Notes under the pieces: generated by a model
Database searches by the model: none
What the model saw: only the letters and a program-made list of their open reading frames with translations
Told to the model about the DNA's origin: nothing
Made by a program: the position numbers and the translations under genes
Shown here: positions 13,901 through 27,900 of the stretch, in pieces
Numbering within the stretch: the stretch's first letter is position 1
Layout of the letters: each line of letters begins with the position of its first letter
Assembly (NCBI GenBank): GCA_013397455.1
Contig: VYZB01000293.1
Coordinates: 819,108 to 883,107, forward strand
Direction: 5' to 3'
Length of the DNA stretch: 64,000 bases
Origin: Crotophaga sulcirostris
Taxonomy: Eukaryota > Chordata > Aves > Cuculiformes > Crotophagidae

Positions 13901-16900
13901 ACCTTTGACTATTACAGAACCAAATGCCTCCACCTCACATGTAGACACTAAATGTGGACACCTACAGTCTGAAAGAGTGAACTTGAATCTTTTGCTGAAA
14001 ATATGGTGTCATTTGCTTTTCTTGAAGTTATGCAGGACATCTTCCACAGGATCAGCAAATATGACAGAGAACAAATAGGACCAGTTCTTGTCTGTAGCTA
14101 GGCCTGGAGGACAGACAGGATACCCTATGACAGCTAAAAATGCACTAAATAAATGCATGCTGTGCAGCTGAATCAAGCCCTGAATCTCATCCCAATGAAA
14201 TATTGTTAACACCTTTACCTCTGGGAGGGTCACGCTGCGCTATACCACTAACTGTTTTTGTTCTTATGCAGTTACCTTCTCTTCTCCTCGTGGTTCCCTT
14301 CTAACTTTGCACTATTTCGTCTTTCTCGTTCTTGGTTATTTTGTGTCACAAGAACACAGCACAGAGAGAGGATGCAAAATTAAAATTCTTTAAACCAAAA
14401 AGGGCATTAATCTGTTTCACAGTAAGGACTAAGTGCAGTGCGTGCAGGAAGGGCTACATTCAAATGCTAAATTATAATAAATACTCAAGAAAACATTATC
14501 TTTAAAGGAGAACAGCAGGTTTATGATCACCAGGTATAAAAGAAAGAAAAAAAGCCAGCTTAACAAACCATTAAATATAAAATGGAAATATTAAACTAAA
14601 AACTAATCTTTCCCAAGGGGGTAATCACTACCAAATTTCCTTAAATATTAGCTTCTAGCTAATAACACAATAAAGAAAAAGCCCTTGCATAAAAGAAATT
14701 ACAGATTTTAATCCTCTACTCTGAAGGAAACCCTTAAACTAAATGGGTATTTCAATTTATTTTACAAAAAGAAAAAAAAAAGAATAAGTCATGAAGAATC
14801 AAGTCCCTCATGGGACAGATCAAAATTGAATTTGCAGTTTCCTATACTATGCAGACAATCATTTACAATAAAATCAGAAGGAGAAAGGGAAATTGTCTGT
14901 GGGGACCACTGAGCCAGGTAATAGCTTCAGTATAACAGAGTCATACAGCAGAAAGCAAATTAAAATGTAAATAGCATTTTAATATGGTTGAACTAGGTCT
15001 TACTTGGCTTACAGGATTCTTGCTCACAACTTTTAAGTAACATATCAGGAGTGACCAAATTACACACTCATTGGTGATAATCACATATTTTACATTACTA
15101 GCAATTTGTTTAAAATAACATAAGGTTAAAATCATGCTAGGTAAAAGCAAGAAAATCAGCTTCTAAACTATGTAAATTTAAAATTTCTACGACATACGAG
15201 CACAATGCAAAGCTATGCTATAACTTAAAACTTCCTAGTCCATTCTGTACATCTACAAACCTTACAACTACATTATCCCATCTTACAAATCACAAACACC
15301 TTGTAGGTACAACATAAAAAACAACAAATACTTCAAATATTTTATTATTTTTAATACTGAACAATAAAAACTTAATACATACCTAATGCATTTTATACAA
15401 GCACAGAACAAAAGTATGTTATTCTCCAGTATAAAAATAACACATTCATTTGATTTGAAAGAAATTTGCCCAGCCACACAAGCCTGATCTTCCAGAACAT
15501 CTATGCTACACTTTTATAACAAGTTTCCCTCATTCAAAACAAGCAGCCAGCCCACAGCCAACACAGTGGTTATAGTGGAGGGGAATATTCATTAGAATTT
15601 AGATGTATCTCTCTTCATTCTTCAAGACAAGTTAGTTGGTTCCCATTCAGCACATAATTCCTTCTTCTTAAAGTCCTGGTACCATATAAGAACCATTGAA
15701 AAGGGCAACAAAATTGATGAGATATGGACAACTGGAAGTACGGCCAGCCCAGAGTTCACATATGCTTTGAAAAACATTTGCTCTGTACAAATAATTAAAA
15801 AACAGTCACTGAAGCAGCAGCTTGCAACCTTCCTTTGTTGCAGCTGAGTACTCTGATCACTGAACTACAGAGCTAATTTTTCACTTTGCTTCTGTCCCAA
15901 TGAATATTAAGTAGTCATACAGACCAGAACAGCTGCAACAGGGAAGTCTGAGAGTTATACTCTGCAAAATAAACAACTCAGAAAGCAGCCAACTCTCCCC
16001 AGTATCTGCTGTAGTTTTAGACACTGTCCAAAATTTCTACATAAATGGCTACGGTACAGTGCTGAACGGCTATGCAGCTGATCTACAGTAAATCTGCTGC
16101 ATTCTGTATTGTGACATGCCATGCATATGCATTTTAAATGCACTTAAATAGCAAATATAGAACATTCTCTTCTGGAACTCCAGGATCAGCAAATCCCTAT
16201 TATGGCACTCATTTAGGTTGGACAGACCTATGTTCTTGCCCATAATGCAAACTGAGATTTGTAGATCTACTAAAGATTGACATTACTTGTATCAATAGCT
16301 CTTTTAAGACTCAAAAGTTACCTATGCCTGCTGATGACCTGTTTAACATCAGTAAAAGTTTGTTTCATTACCACTATTAAAATCAATATGCCACCTACTT
16401 CTTTACATCACACAGACATACCTTCCTGCTTCATTCCAGAAAAACAGAAAGAAAAGTAGATGATCACTTCCTATTTTGCAGGTAAGTACATTGCCACATA
16501 ATAAGCAAAGGGGTGAACAACAGAACTCACATTCCGTGCACAGAATCTACTTGCATATTTCTGCTTCTCTGACAGGATGGAAGCAGTTCACTCCAAGTAG
16601 TAAGATAGCTTTCATTTACTTCAGGATAAAAGCAATCACTTTCAAGTAGCTGATAGGTTGGAAACTCAAATATTAGCTTATTGCTCAATAATCTGCTTGT
16701 GTTCCCAGACCTTACTCATGCCCTTGAGCTACATTAGACAGGGTGGTTGTAAGGTTTCACAGAGTAAGGAATTTCTGAGGGTTGTTATAACACTTTGGTG
16801 TATATAATATTGGGGCAACGCTTCAGACACTTCAGTGTAGGTATCTGAATGTTTGAAATTCAACCAAGTGTCCAAGCTTTCAGTACAGTCAAGGGTGACA

Positions 16901-17214
16901 ATGGTCTTAGTTTCTCTACAAACCATAGGTTTCTAGTGCTGTTTGACACGTCCTAAGGTGTCTAGCAATAACTTCCATTTTTTTTCTCCACAGGAGCAGA
17001 ATTCTCCCAGGTTTATGTTTCCTGTACAGCTTCTTTTTGAAGATTTCATGGTTTAATTCCCTCTTTATTACAAATCTACTCTTTAAAGTACAGGTGTAGC
17101 TATTTACAGGAGAAGTCAGTACTTGGCTTCTTAAAGTTTGCAATAATGTATTATAATTTTTTTTAATAATTCCTTTAACCCTTCTCAGTAAACTACATTT
17201 TAAACCTCTTGTAA

Positions 17215-17950
17215 GGGTGAAAAAAGTCTGTTGAGCAGTCTAGTCTAACCCCTGTCCCCCAAAGCAGAATCAGACACACCTACAACACAATTCTTGGCAG
17301 CTGTTGTCTTGTTCAGTGTGTTTCTAAGACCTGTGGACATGGAAACCCATAAAAATTTAATCAAAAGCATTTTAATGCTGTCATCGGAAAACATTTCCTC
17401 AAATTGAGCCTACATTTTCTTTGCTACAGTATGAAATCATTGGTTTTTATCTACAACATGAGAGAACAGAGATAACTACTTTCTTCTATGTAGTTGTCCC
17501 CCCCCCCTTTTTTTTAGGGGGAAAGCATAATTCTTCCCTAGTTTTCTCATTTTAAAGGAACATTTCTAAGTTCCATGTTTAGATTTTAGAGCATATTTTC
17601 TCTCTTTTTTTTCAATTGGTCCATGTCTTTCTTTGAGCAAACTACCCAAAACTGGACGTGGTTCTTCAGTTTACCAGTGCAAACCAGAAAAGTTTCAGTT
17701 CACAAATCTGTTGTTTTTAAGAATCCTACAATGATAGTTTCACAACAACACAGAATGGCTTATTTCTGTCAGCTTTCGATCCATCATTATTCCCAGAACT
17801 TTTCCTACAGCACAAATCCATTAAAAGTTATTCCCCATCCTGTTATATCTTCCACTATTTCTCCCAAACTAAATGCAGCACCGTGCATTTGTTTCTACTG
17901 AACATGTTTTTCAGACTTTGTCTCCAACTTGACAAGACTATCTAGCCTTT
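17215..17950 (-). repeat. Old, diverged CR1-like LINE fragment
   Basis: The complement shows the order of an ancient CR1 element. Near 17230-17345 is a 3'-proximal block (gtctagtctaacccctgtcc). At 17630-17690 is the 'cccaaaactggacgtggttcttcag' region (given here in parts: cccaaaactgg, then gtggttcttcag). At 17875-17945 is a block around gcatttgtttctactgaac. The middle (17350-17600) is too diverged to assign. This is the same kind of old family as 10690-10910, in the same orientation. Confidence 0.5.
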
Positions 17951-19150
17951 TCAACAGAACTTGACTTGCTGATGGTTTGAGTTTTTTTATTCTCTTAACA
18001 GAGAGTATAAAAATACTAAGTGAAAATACCTTTTCCACATGTGCTTTAAAATCTTGGAAATCTAGAAGGCTACAGAAAATGATATCTTTGAAACAACACT
18101 AAACATTCATTTGAAACCACCAGCTTTATACTGCCTTCTTCTGTTGGAGTTCAGTCTCCTTTCAAATTCCACATTTTGCCAGCAATTATCTTCCCCAAAA
18201 TTCTCAGAATAAGCAGGAAGCAGGCATCCACAGTTCTGTGAAAATGCAAACTTACTGTAGCCACTGCTGCTAAGGAAATGATGCTTTAAATTTGTACAGG
18301 TTTTTTCTAATGTATGAACACTACATGAAATATAAAAATTCTAAATTAGCATACATCTACACTGGTCACTGTGTTACACAGACGTAAACCAAAATAGTAC
18401 TTAGTCGTGTACGAACAAAAACATGATTATAAAAATACCTTAGTATTCACCTAGTACGAGAAATAATTAAATAATGGTAAACAAACAGAGTGAGACAAGA
18501 ATCCACAAGCACAAATACACACTGAAGAAGTACAATTTAAGAAAAGATTTATGTGGTGAAAACTGTTCTTACAGAAGCCCATTAAATCCCTGTGTATATC
18601 TACCCCAGGAATGCCTATAGCACAGTATACATGTATGCAAATAATTATCTGAAAGATATGAACGCGATACACTGGAAGTAAATCCTTCTAGAATGATAAA
18701 AGACTTGCTTGCAACACAGAAATAAAACTCAGGATTAATAATGAAATTTTAAGTATTAATCTAAATCTCCAGATTTTTGCACTTACAATAGCCCCTTAAT
18801 GCTGTGTTTTATGTATACATAAACATACTGTGTCCAATTCTAAGTTATACTATCATACTGCTTATCCTGCTTTTGTATTATAAAGGAATCAAAATACCAC
18901 CTGAATAGATGATTTCTGAAGTTAATAAGGTTTGCATAACAGCTTTGCTCCTTAGACCAACCAATGGGTATAATATTTTTCCTGCATTATTAAAATTTCC
19001 TACTTCCTCAGCCCACAGGGGAACAGAGTTGTAGCTGTGGGGAAGACCTGCAAAGCAACAGAGAACAAGGGGCATAACTGGCAAGCCAGAGACATTTTTG
19101 AGATCCTTATTCCTCAATATGAGTGACAACCAGGGCTCTTAGCCTGCACA

Positions 19151-19195
19151 CTTTTCTGACTTTTCATAGTCAGAAAAGTCATAGTCAGAAAAGTC
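19151..19195. repeat. 15-bp tandem duplication overlapping an inverted repeat
   Basis: The unit catagtcagaaaagt occurs twice in a row (about 19165-19194). The 10-mer cttttctgac at 19151-19160 is the exact reverse complement of gtcagaaaag in both copies, so either copy can pair with it as a short hairpin. This is likely a local replication-slippage product. Confidence 0.85.
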
Positions 19196-20399
19196 ATTCA
19201 GTTCCATTTAATTAACAGAAGTTGTGATTCACAGGTATTTGGATTTTAGTTTATTTACATTACACTTAAAACATAAAGGATTATGGAGCTGAGAAAGAAG
19301 AAAATGTTGGAACTTCAAAGTATTTCTTTGCAATGCAAATTAACTAGAGGGCAATGCATCATTTGAAACCATAAGTGAGATACAGCAGCTCTTGCTGACT
19401 TCAAATCCTTCTTCAGAAAACTTCACAAATTGAAAGCTATTGATTCAGTGCCAGGGCAGATTTAGTTTTACCAGGATGAACAGATAACCCGTTATTTCTT
19501 ATGGCTTACTATGCTACCAGAGAAAACATCTCAGAAGATTTCAACACATTTTCTAATTCACACAATTTATTTTAGCTACTGACTACAACTTTATCATATT
19601 TAAATGTAGTAATTGTACTTTGACCTCAAACAACATGATATAACAATTTGACTTCATTTAATTCTAGTCTAGGACAAAGTGGACATTGATCTACTGCGTA
19701 GTAATAATTCCACAGGAGAACATAAAACTACATCAGAAAAGCCTGATTTAATGTACTTCAGAACTTATATCACAAAGGCATTAGAGTTTTCCTACACAGT
19801 CAGGAAATGTTGTATCAAAGAATGCGGTTTAATATCTCTTTCTTACAGAGGCACACCTGCCAAGTCCACTGTTTTGGTGACAGGTTGCCATATTCATAAA
19901 TGATTCACAGTTCCATATTTTTGTGGATTTTAAATCAATTGTACAGTACTCAAGTTGCCAAATATAGCAGCACAAAGAAAAGTCAATTTTCCTTCTCACT
20001 CTAGAACCTGATTATGATCTCTAATTCCCCATTCAATCAGGCAAGCTGCTATCTTGTTCTGTAACCACCTACCTCTCTCTACCGAATATGTAAGAAACTA
20101 AGAGAAAACATTAGCTATTTGTTCTGTTTGGATCTAGTCCATCTCTTTTAGGCCAAGGTATCCAACCTCAACAGACTTCAAAAAGAGGCAGGTGACAATA
20201 ATGGCAAAGTCCACAACACCTGCTCCTCTCTGTACACACTCCAATAATCCCCTTCACGGTTTCTGCCTAACTGCTGAAATGGTTGTCCAGTTGCCAAAGT
20301 AGCAGAAGAGGTAATTACAACCCTAGCTGCACAGCCCAGCCTCAGGTAAACATAAAGGGAATGCCTAAAGATATGGCAGTGAACACTGACACCCTGTCA

Positions 20400-20490
20400 T
20401 ACAGAAATTCAGACTGGAAAAGACCTTCAGGAGGTCTCCAGTCCAAACTCCTGCTCAAAGAAGGGTCAAAACTGAATTCAGATGAGGTAT
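20400..20490 (-). repeat. CR1 3' fragment
   Basis: The complement of a CR1 3' end is visible: actggaaaagaccttcagga, then gtccaaactcctgctcaaag. Only ~90 bp can be recognised. Confidence 0.65.
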
Positions 20491-20936
20491 AAATTCTTAC
20501 TGTATTCCTAGAGTTCAAAATCTGAAACACATCAGCTGCATCTTATTATGGCTTCTGTATCTGAAATCAGTTATTTCGAGTTTTAGTTAGCATCGGTAGC
20601 AATTCTTAAAAAATGAGTGGTATGTTCAACAGCATGTTTTTCCAAATAACTACTTCAAGGTTAAACAAGGTTTTAAATATATGTAATACCATAATCCACA
20701 GAATATTCTCTCTCGACTATACTTCTTTACATAAAAGGACATAGAAGACAAAAGTATTAAAGCACACACTTCAAAAACAGGTGAAGTCTATAAGGTATAT
20801 TAAATATATATACTTTAAAGTATATGCTTTCAAAATATTTGTTCAAAAGCAAATGATGAAAGGAAGTCCATGGGAGAAGTAAGTAGTGTTAGGCTACGTA
20901 TTTGGGAAGGATGGCTTGTGTTCCTGCAACAAGGAT

Positions 20937-21067
20937 GAGGCTCTCAATACCATGGTTTAGATGATGAGTTGGTGTTAGTGTTAGGCGATAGGTCAGACGC
21001 GATGATCTCAGAGGTCCTTTCCAACCTTGTAATACTGTGATACTGTGTGTTTTAAAAAAAAAAAAAA
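20937..21067 (+). repeat. CR1 3' end with simple tail and poly-A
   Basis: Sense-strand CR1 3' end (gacgcgatgatctcagaggt, then cctttccaacc). It is followed by degenerate copies of the CR1 terminal octamer (aatactgtgatactgtg) and a run of 14 A from 21054. Opposite in orientation to GPC5. Confidence 0.7.
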
Positions 21068-22981
21068 CCAAACCACTAATTCTCAAGCAGTCCTGAAACT
21101 ATCCCTCTATACAGAGGATGTACCATCACTAGGCTGCAGAGGTAAGCTCCTTTGTTTGGGTCAGTGTTTCTTGAATTCCTTTCTAGACTGTAAAATAGCA
21201 TTACTGGGAGAGTGAAAAGTGCATACGTGCCACATTAGCCTCTGAAGTGTTGTTTGGGTCATCCTCCTGGACTGGCAGGTGACACAACCTCAATCTTTAC
21301 AAGCTGAAAAGGGCATACAATCTACATTCTAAATAAATGCTCAGACTGTACCCAAGGGAAGCATGACCATTTCTCCTCAAAGGCCTGCGTGTAATCCTGT
21401 CTTTCAGGGAGAACTCACAGAATTCATCTACGAGTACACTGCACGCATTCTGAAAATGCCCCACTGACAGACCTCTTGGCAAATAAAAGCAACAGAAATG
21501 TAGCTTTTGGGTCCTCATTCCACTTAGCTTCACTTAAATGTCACTTAAATCCCATTCTTGTGAAGATCGAGAAATCTCAGTATTGCACAAGTAAGTTATC
21601 TAGATAACTGAGGGGGGGGTGTACATTGTTGCGTTCATTTTTTTCTAGGAGTAGGGGAAAGGAGGAGGTGTTAAAACACCAAGACAGATAGAACAGCTCT
21701 AAATATACCTTGATTACTGAGCTCTACAGAGCCTATAGCCCAGGGTAAACAAAGTAATACAACTTGTTATTGTGCAAAAAAGAGAGCTAATATAGCAAAG
21801 CTGGAAGGAAGAAGGAAGGCAGAATAGAGGGAGGGAGATTCCTTCACACATTTTGCCAGTGACCTCCTGATCATGACACCCATTGACAGCTGTGTTAGGC
21901 AGGCTAAATGTCAATACTTCCAGAAGGTGGAGAGCAACTACTGCATGTTTTTAGCATTAGATGCCTCAATTTCAAAAAGGGAAGGCTTTAGGATCCCAGA
22001 GTCAACTTTGCTGCCCATTTGATGAGCCTAGGCAGTTGTTTTCATTCTGCTAATGATTTTAACGTCACAGGCTAAAAACAAGAGTCACCAGAAGGACAAA
22101 TTCCTAAGCCTGTATGAAATTACCATTTCATCCTGCCCAATCAAGTGGTCATTAAGGCTGTAAGTATGAATTACAAATGACAAGACTGCAGGGCTTTGTC
22201 CTCAACACACGTGAACTTAATATCCCCTTCTATTATATATAACTTTATATTGCCCCTATTTCTCATATCTCAGCTCCTAACCAATTTCTGCATTAATTTA
22301 CACCTTATTAATTAAGATAAAACTGAATAGTACAGAGGGTAACTGCTGAAAGAAAATCCCAATACCAGCCCAAATAACTACTAATTTATCAGATAGCTTC
22401 CTATTGTGCATTGGAACAATTGTCACTCAATCTCCAAATTTTTTTCATTATTTTTAGAAACTCAGAATTATTTTTTTTTTTAGAAACTCAACTGCTTACG
22501 AAACAAATAAGTGTGAGCAGTGGCCTCTCTGCACACCAATGGCCCATTACCTTGGTGATAACTACCAGGCTGAAAAGTCTGAGAAAAATGTTCTGCTTTA
22601 GCCCAAACCAGAACACTACCCAAGTATTTCTATTGGAACAAGACAAAGAATATGGTGGGTGGAAATACTGCAATAACAAAATCTCTCTTTTGTAGAACTC
22701 CAGGCAATAATTTTGCATTTTAGTATCACTCAAACTAAAGAGGTTAAAGAGGAGAGCCAAGTTACGATTTACAATTAAAATCCATTTTTGAAAGTGACAA
22801 ATTGCAAAAGCAATGCAGTTTCTAATCCCTGAATGGTTTAATACTCCTTCTTTGAAAGCATAAAAGCATAGGGAGAAACTAAAAATTAACAGATAACTTC
22901 TATTACATGCATTAAACTAATCAAAGATGAAAAACAATAAAAATATGAACAAGTTTGGAAACAAAAAGCAGATGACGTTAC

Positions 22982-23143
22982 CTTGAAAAGCAGCTGCATT
23001 ACGAGATATTAAAAATTTTAACGCAGTGCTTGATGTTTGAAGCACTTGCTGTATATCTTGCTTTGCTGCAGTTTGATATCTTTCTTCCATCTTTTTGGTA
23101 CAGCATGTTGGATTTTTAGAAGTACAAACCTGGAGATCTACCC
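22982..23143 (-). CDS. GPC5: GPC5 coding exon 2 (glypican-5 core protein)
   Basis: A 162-bp internal exon. The preceding minus-strand sequence is a pyrimidine tract ending in ctctag (AG at 23145-23144), and the exon is followed by the donor GTAACG. It starts with two bases that complete the glycine codon left by exon 1, then encodes 53 residues and one base of the next codon (phase 1 at both ends). The protein starts VDLQVCTSKNPTCC, followed by KKMEERYQ and ISRNAAAFQ. This matches the N-terminal cysteine-rich part of vertebrate glypican-5, closer than to other glypicans as far as I recall. Three cysteines here belong to the conserved disulphide set of the glypican fold. Glypicans are GPI-anchored heparan sulfate proteoglycans at the cell surface that modulate Wnt, Hedgehog and FGF signals; the GAG-attachment and GPI-signal exons are outside this window. 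No frame damage is seen. Confidence 0.95.
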
Positions 23144-23454
23144 CTAGAGAAAAGAGATTATTACATTGATTACTACAAAAAAAAAAAAGTACGTAATAAC
23201 ACAAATACATAGAAAACAGTTACATTGTTTTTTATATAGGTCTAGACACAAAAGAAATACCCAAGGCTTTAAAGACATTTGGTTTTGCTAAACAAAAAAT
23301 AGAAGTGGATACTAACTAAAATTCAGTGGGAGGAGTACACTAAATACAGTTAATTAATGTCATATAATATAATTTCCCTTACATTGTAAGCTTATTCCAG
23401 CTATGAATATTGCTATCTAATGTTGGTGAAATACATTGAATATTCATCGTACAA

Positions 23455-23605
23455 CATTGCACAGGTGGTAGATGCCCCATCCTTGGAAACATTCAAGATT
23501 AGGTGCAACCTGATCTAGCTGAAGATGTCCCTGCTCATTGCAGGAGGGTTGGAGTAGATGACTCTTAAAGGTCACTTCCAACCCAAACCATTCTACAATT
23601 CTGTA
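23455..23605 (+). repeat. CR1 3' end fragment
   Basis: Sense-strand CR1 3' terminus: ccttggaaacattcaagatt, then aggagggttggagtagatga and the ending ccaaaccattctacaattct, which is the terminal octamer region of CR1. It lies 300 bp upstream of GPC5 exon 2 in the opposite orientation. Confidence 0.85.
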
Positions 23606-24864
23606 AGTATCTAGAATACTGAATTGCTGGGCTGGCAATCTTGCTCTTCTGTAAATCTCGGACTGGAAAGAGCTAGCTACTGTTAAATATTATAAACACA
23701 GCAGTGGAAAGCCTGTTCCTGACTGGTGTATAATTAATACTCTCATATTAACCTTTATATGGTGCAGTCCTAAATTCCAGCCTAATCTCTCACTATGTCT
23801 TTCTCTAATGTCTAACAGTCCCATGTATCTGTCATGCCAATTCACTCCCTCAGTAACATGTCAGGAAATACTCCTAGAAAGGAATACAGTTTTAAATTTT
23901 GGCATGCTGAAATTCAAGTGGGGCAATTCAGTACTGCTATAACAGCTGTCTGTTTCAATTTTATATATATATCTGGAGTATAATCAAGCATGAAAATACC
24001 TTATTCACCTCCCTTGTTATGATGTATTTAAAATATTTTTCAAACAGTATCTAAACCGTGATTTCTAAAATGAGAAAACAAGTACTTCAAGAAAAAAGAA
24101 AGATGTGAAAATTTAATTTATATTAATACAGAATTTAATGGTCCAGCCCAAATTCTGTTCTCAGATACACTGTTTTACTTACAGATATCACAAGATTTCT
24201 AGCAAACAGAATGAGAAACTTTTATTATCTGCTCTATGGAATGAATTATAATACTGTGGTTGTGTGTATATGCATGGATTTTTCTTCACAATAGCTAAAA
24301 GGAAAGATCGTGACCAGAAGAAAAAAAGTACAAGAGTTACTGTTCCTTTTAAATCCTTTTTTTCCCCATATTTTTCTCTGACAAATCATTCTAAGGTAGT
24401 ATGAAAATAGACATGGGGAAAGGGAGGCCTTACACATTTTGCATGCCAAATACTCCATTATGTATGAAGTACTCTTATGTAAATTAGGTATTTTAAGTAA
24501 CATACTCCAGAAAACTATGAAATAAAAGTTAATCTACTAAGGGCTGGACTGGAGCATTCTGGAAGAATGGCAAAATGTTTATATTCATTATATCAATCTC
24601 ATGTCCCTTTATCCAAGTACCGGTTGAAGCAGTCTTAATGAAGGGATTCCTGCTCCTGGAACTACACTTCAGCTACATAGTAGAAAAAAAATTTACTATT
24701 CTCATATAGCAATCCCAGTCCTGAAGCAGGAACCCACTGTGACATATTTAGATCCAGAAGATTCTGTAGAAATCATGTTTAGAAAAGCATGAGACCAGAA
24801 TAAAGTAGGTAAATGATATGGACCATAAAAAAAAGGGCGATATCAGAGTCCTGGATGAACACTT

Positions 24865-24906
24865 ATCTCTATAATACTGTAATTAATCTCTATAATACAG
24901 TAATTT
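24865..24906. repeat. 21-bp tandem duplication
   Basis: Two adjacent copies of a 21-bp A/T-rich unit beginning atctctataatac, differing at two positions near the 3' end. Probably a local slippage duplication. Confidence 0.85.
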
Positions 24907-27900
24907 GATCCCCATGACAAACAGACAAATTTCCCTTGCTAATTGCCAATAATATGGTCTCAGATTTGCTGAACATGTCCTTCAGACATCAGTGGCTGCC
25001 ATCTTCACAGTTCCTGGTGCCCCCATCCAAAAACAGGTGTGGAAGGAGCATAAATTTGAACTTTCAGTATTAAATGCTACAGAATGTCTCTTAATTTTTA
25101 AAGGATCTTTTCTGTTTCATACTTTAGGTCATACAACGTAAGTTTTCAGGCAAAACTAATTCATTTTAGTGAAGAGTGGCACTCCAAACTTTACAAAATT
25201 CCATATTTACTAAGGCCAAAGATTGACTCCATATACATAAGAACAGTTTACTGCCCATGGTAAAAATGCGTGCCTTGAAATAAATCCATTTCACAGACAT
25301 AAGCGGTAGTAGATATCATTATGTTTAAGGAAAAGCAGTAGATACTTCAAAAAAATCCCACCACAGAGAATTCATAAATCTCAGATTGTCTTCTTGGCAG
25401 CAGGCAAAAGTAAGAACATAACCTCTGGATATGAAAACAACCTAAGACAAGTAATATCCCCGTAAATCTCTTTGAAGTGGTTTCCAGTAGCAGTTTAATA
25501 CACAGTGATTAGTATGGCTACAAACCACAGTCCAGGAAGCCGAACACCTTCACTATCACAAAAGAAAGTCAAAACTTTATTCTAATGCAGGTATGAATCA
25601 CTGAACTTCTGCGAGCATTAAGAAATTTTATTTCACAAGTTTTAGACTATTGCTACAGGATATCTTCCTCCTCATACAGCTTGATGTTTTTGAAGGCTAT
25701 TAATCCACACTATCTATTTAAAAACAGAATGTCTGCGTTCTTAAGTATGTACATTTTTACAATTTACAAACTAAGTAATTTCTCCTGGTCAGCTGCTTTT
25801 ACAAATCCCTTGCCTTGTGAAAACTTTAATATCCCATCCTTCAACACTGCAGTGCAGTGAAAATAGTAAAAAGTGGGGAAGGAGCAGCAGCAGGAACGGA
25901 CCCAGTCATAGCATTCCCAAGCAGTCCCTTCAGATGCTTGTGTTTAAGGCTGGCCACATCTAGGATTTAAAACATGCAATGCTGGAATTTGAACTACATG
26001 AAAGTTTGTTTTTTCTGCAACCTACAGCTGTAGCTCTTACAACACTTGTTTAAATGTTAAATCTTTTTATCAGGGCAGTGGTGATGGCTTCAACATAATT
26101 TAGTTCTGGAAAGAGAGAGCATGTTACTCAAGGCAATGGGTCAAGAGAACAGATTAGTGGTGCATGACTCAAAGCAAGAAATGCAAGGATTAGAACTCTA
26201 ACGCAAAACACGTCTAAGTTGACATTGTTAAAGCAAATAAAACACTGCAACTTTCTATTAATCCTTTTAAATCCTCTTGCTCATGATTTGATACATTTGC
26301 TGTCATAATGAGTATTAATTACTTTCAATATTAGCTACAGTAGATGAGAATTTTAAAATAACATACTGTTAAAATAGCAAGCAGCAAACTGGACTATTAT
26401 ACCACCCACCTACAAACAAATTAAAGGAATTATAAATAAGCCTGCAGCATTATCTACTCATCATAGCAGAAAGGTCTATCCACAGGTATGACACGTAGTT
26501 CTCTCAGTCCCTTTTTATATTTTTCACTCTCTAAGAGTTTATCACATCAAAAATATCATAGTATGACACATGTCAAATTATAGCCTGTAGTATGCCAGCA
26601 GCAACACACCTGACAAATACCAAGAGAACAAAATGTTTGTGCTGATTGTAATATTCAGTGTTGCATAACAACAGCCTTTCTTCCTTTTCGGTTACTGAAT
26701 ATTATCTTCTGATTGTAACAAAAAAACAATGTATTGCCATCAAAAAAAAGGCAAGCAGCTATTTAGTCATGTAGCACACTACAAAAGAGAGGAACCATTT
26801 TATTAAGTTATTTAGACACATTTCAATTCCATACCCATTTCAGACTTATTGTATTCTTTATTGCCCTATATACGTTCTTTAGGTTCTTTTCTTAAAATGA
26901 AAGGTTTTATTTATGTTTGCTTATTTAAAAATACATTCCCTACTTTTTTAAATTATTTGTGCATACACTTTATTAACATTCAAACAAATCAGCAGAGAGC
27001 TCAGAAAGAATTAGTTGTATTACGTGATATATTAGTGTTTGTCTATTGGTCTCATGTTGACAAATCAAGTAATTTTACAGTTCTTTGCAGTACTTGTTTT
27101 TCTTAAAACTCCAATTCTGCAGTTCCAGGTAAGTCTTTTATCTTCATAAAGAAGCTCCTAGCCAGCCTGACTTATGAAGAAGGAGTGCAGGGGAGACCGA
27201 GGTCACTTGTGATACAAAAAATCTAAGACAGACTTTTTAACCCACAGGTATGAATTTTGAGGTGTCTGATACATCATTATTAATACTGCTGCTCAAACTT
27301 ACATTTGGTAACTAATATATCCATTGATTTAAGTACAGGTGAACTGGGACTCTACAATGGACATATTCTATTAAGAGAACATTTTCATCCTGTAAAATGT
27401 CCTCAAGAAATAGAAGCTGAACAGTTAGGCACAAATTCATTATTTCATCTATTCACCTAATCAGACGAACATCTGTATTAAATTATGAACTCCTATGTCG
27501 CTGAAACCTCTACAGTTATTAGAAATCCTACCTTGTGATGTGTTTTAAATTCATGTCTGACCTTGCCTAAAAATCTGTCTTTGTCAAGAAACGTGTTCAG
27601 CACCTACTGAAAAGGCTGACACAGAAGATAACTCAGAACAACCCTGAGCATGGCTTTCAATCAAACCTGCATCAGTTTTAGAGGGACAAAATCACTAAAC
27701 AAACCATTTCTAGATATCCCGAAGATAAACTCCTGCTCCTATCTTATTCTAAAAGGTCTCTCTAACTCCTCCTGCAATGTGCTTCTTTGGTTTACCTTTA
27801 TCATTGAGATTGCTCATTGTAACTTTGGCTTCCAAACCCTTTTATTGCACCAGACACTGGAAGTAGACGTTCTCAAAGTGTTCCTCTCACTTCCAATTTC

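Larger units (their letters stand above)
1..22981 (-). other. GPC5: GPC5 intron 2 (3' part outside the window)
   Basis: This is the sequence downstream of the exon 2 splice donor (GTAACG on the minus strand at 22981-22976). It is AT-rich, and I found no further glypican exon down to position 1, so intron 2 is at least 23 kb, in line with the very long introns of vertebrate GPC5. Besides the CR1 fragments, microsatellite and small duplications listed separately, I see no supported feature in 511-5224, 6900-10690, 10911-17214, 17951-19150, 19200-20400 or 21070-22981. Reading frames of 60-113 codons there (for example 12356-12697 plus) look like chance. Confidence 0.75.
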
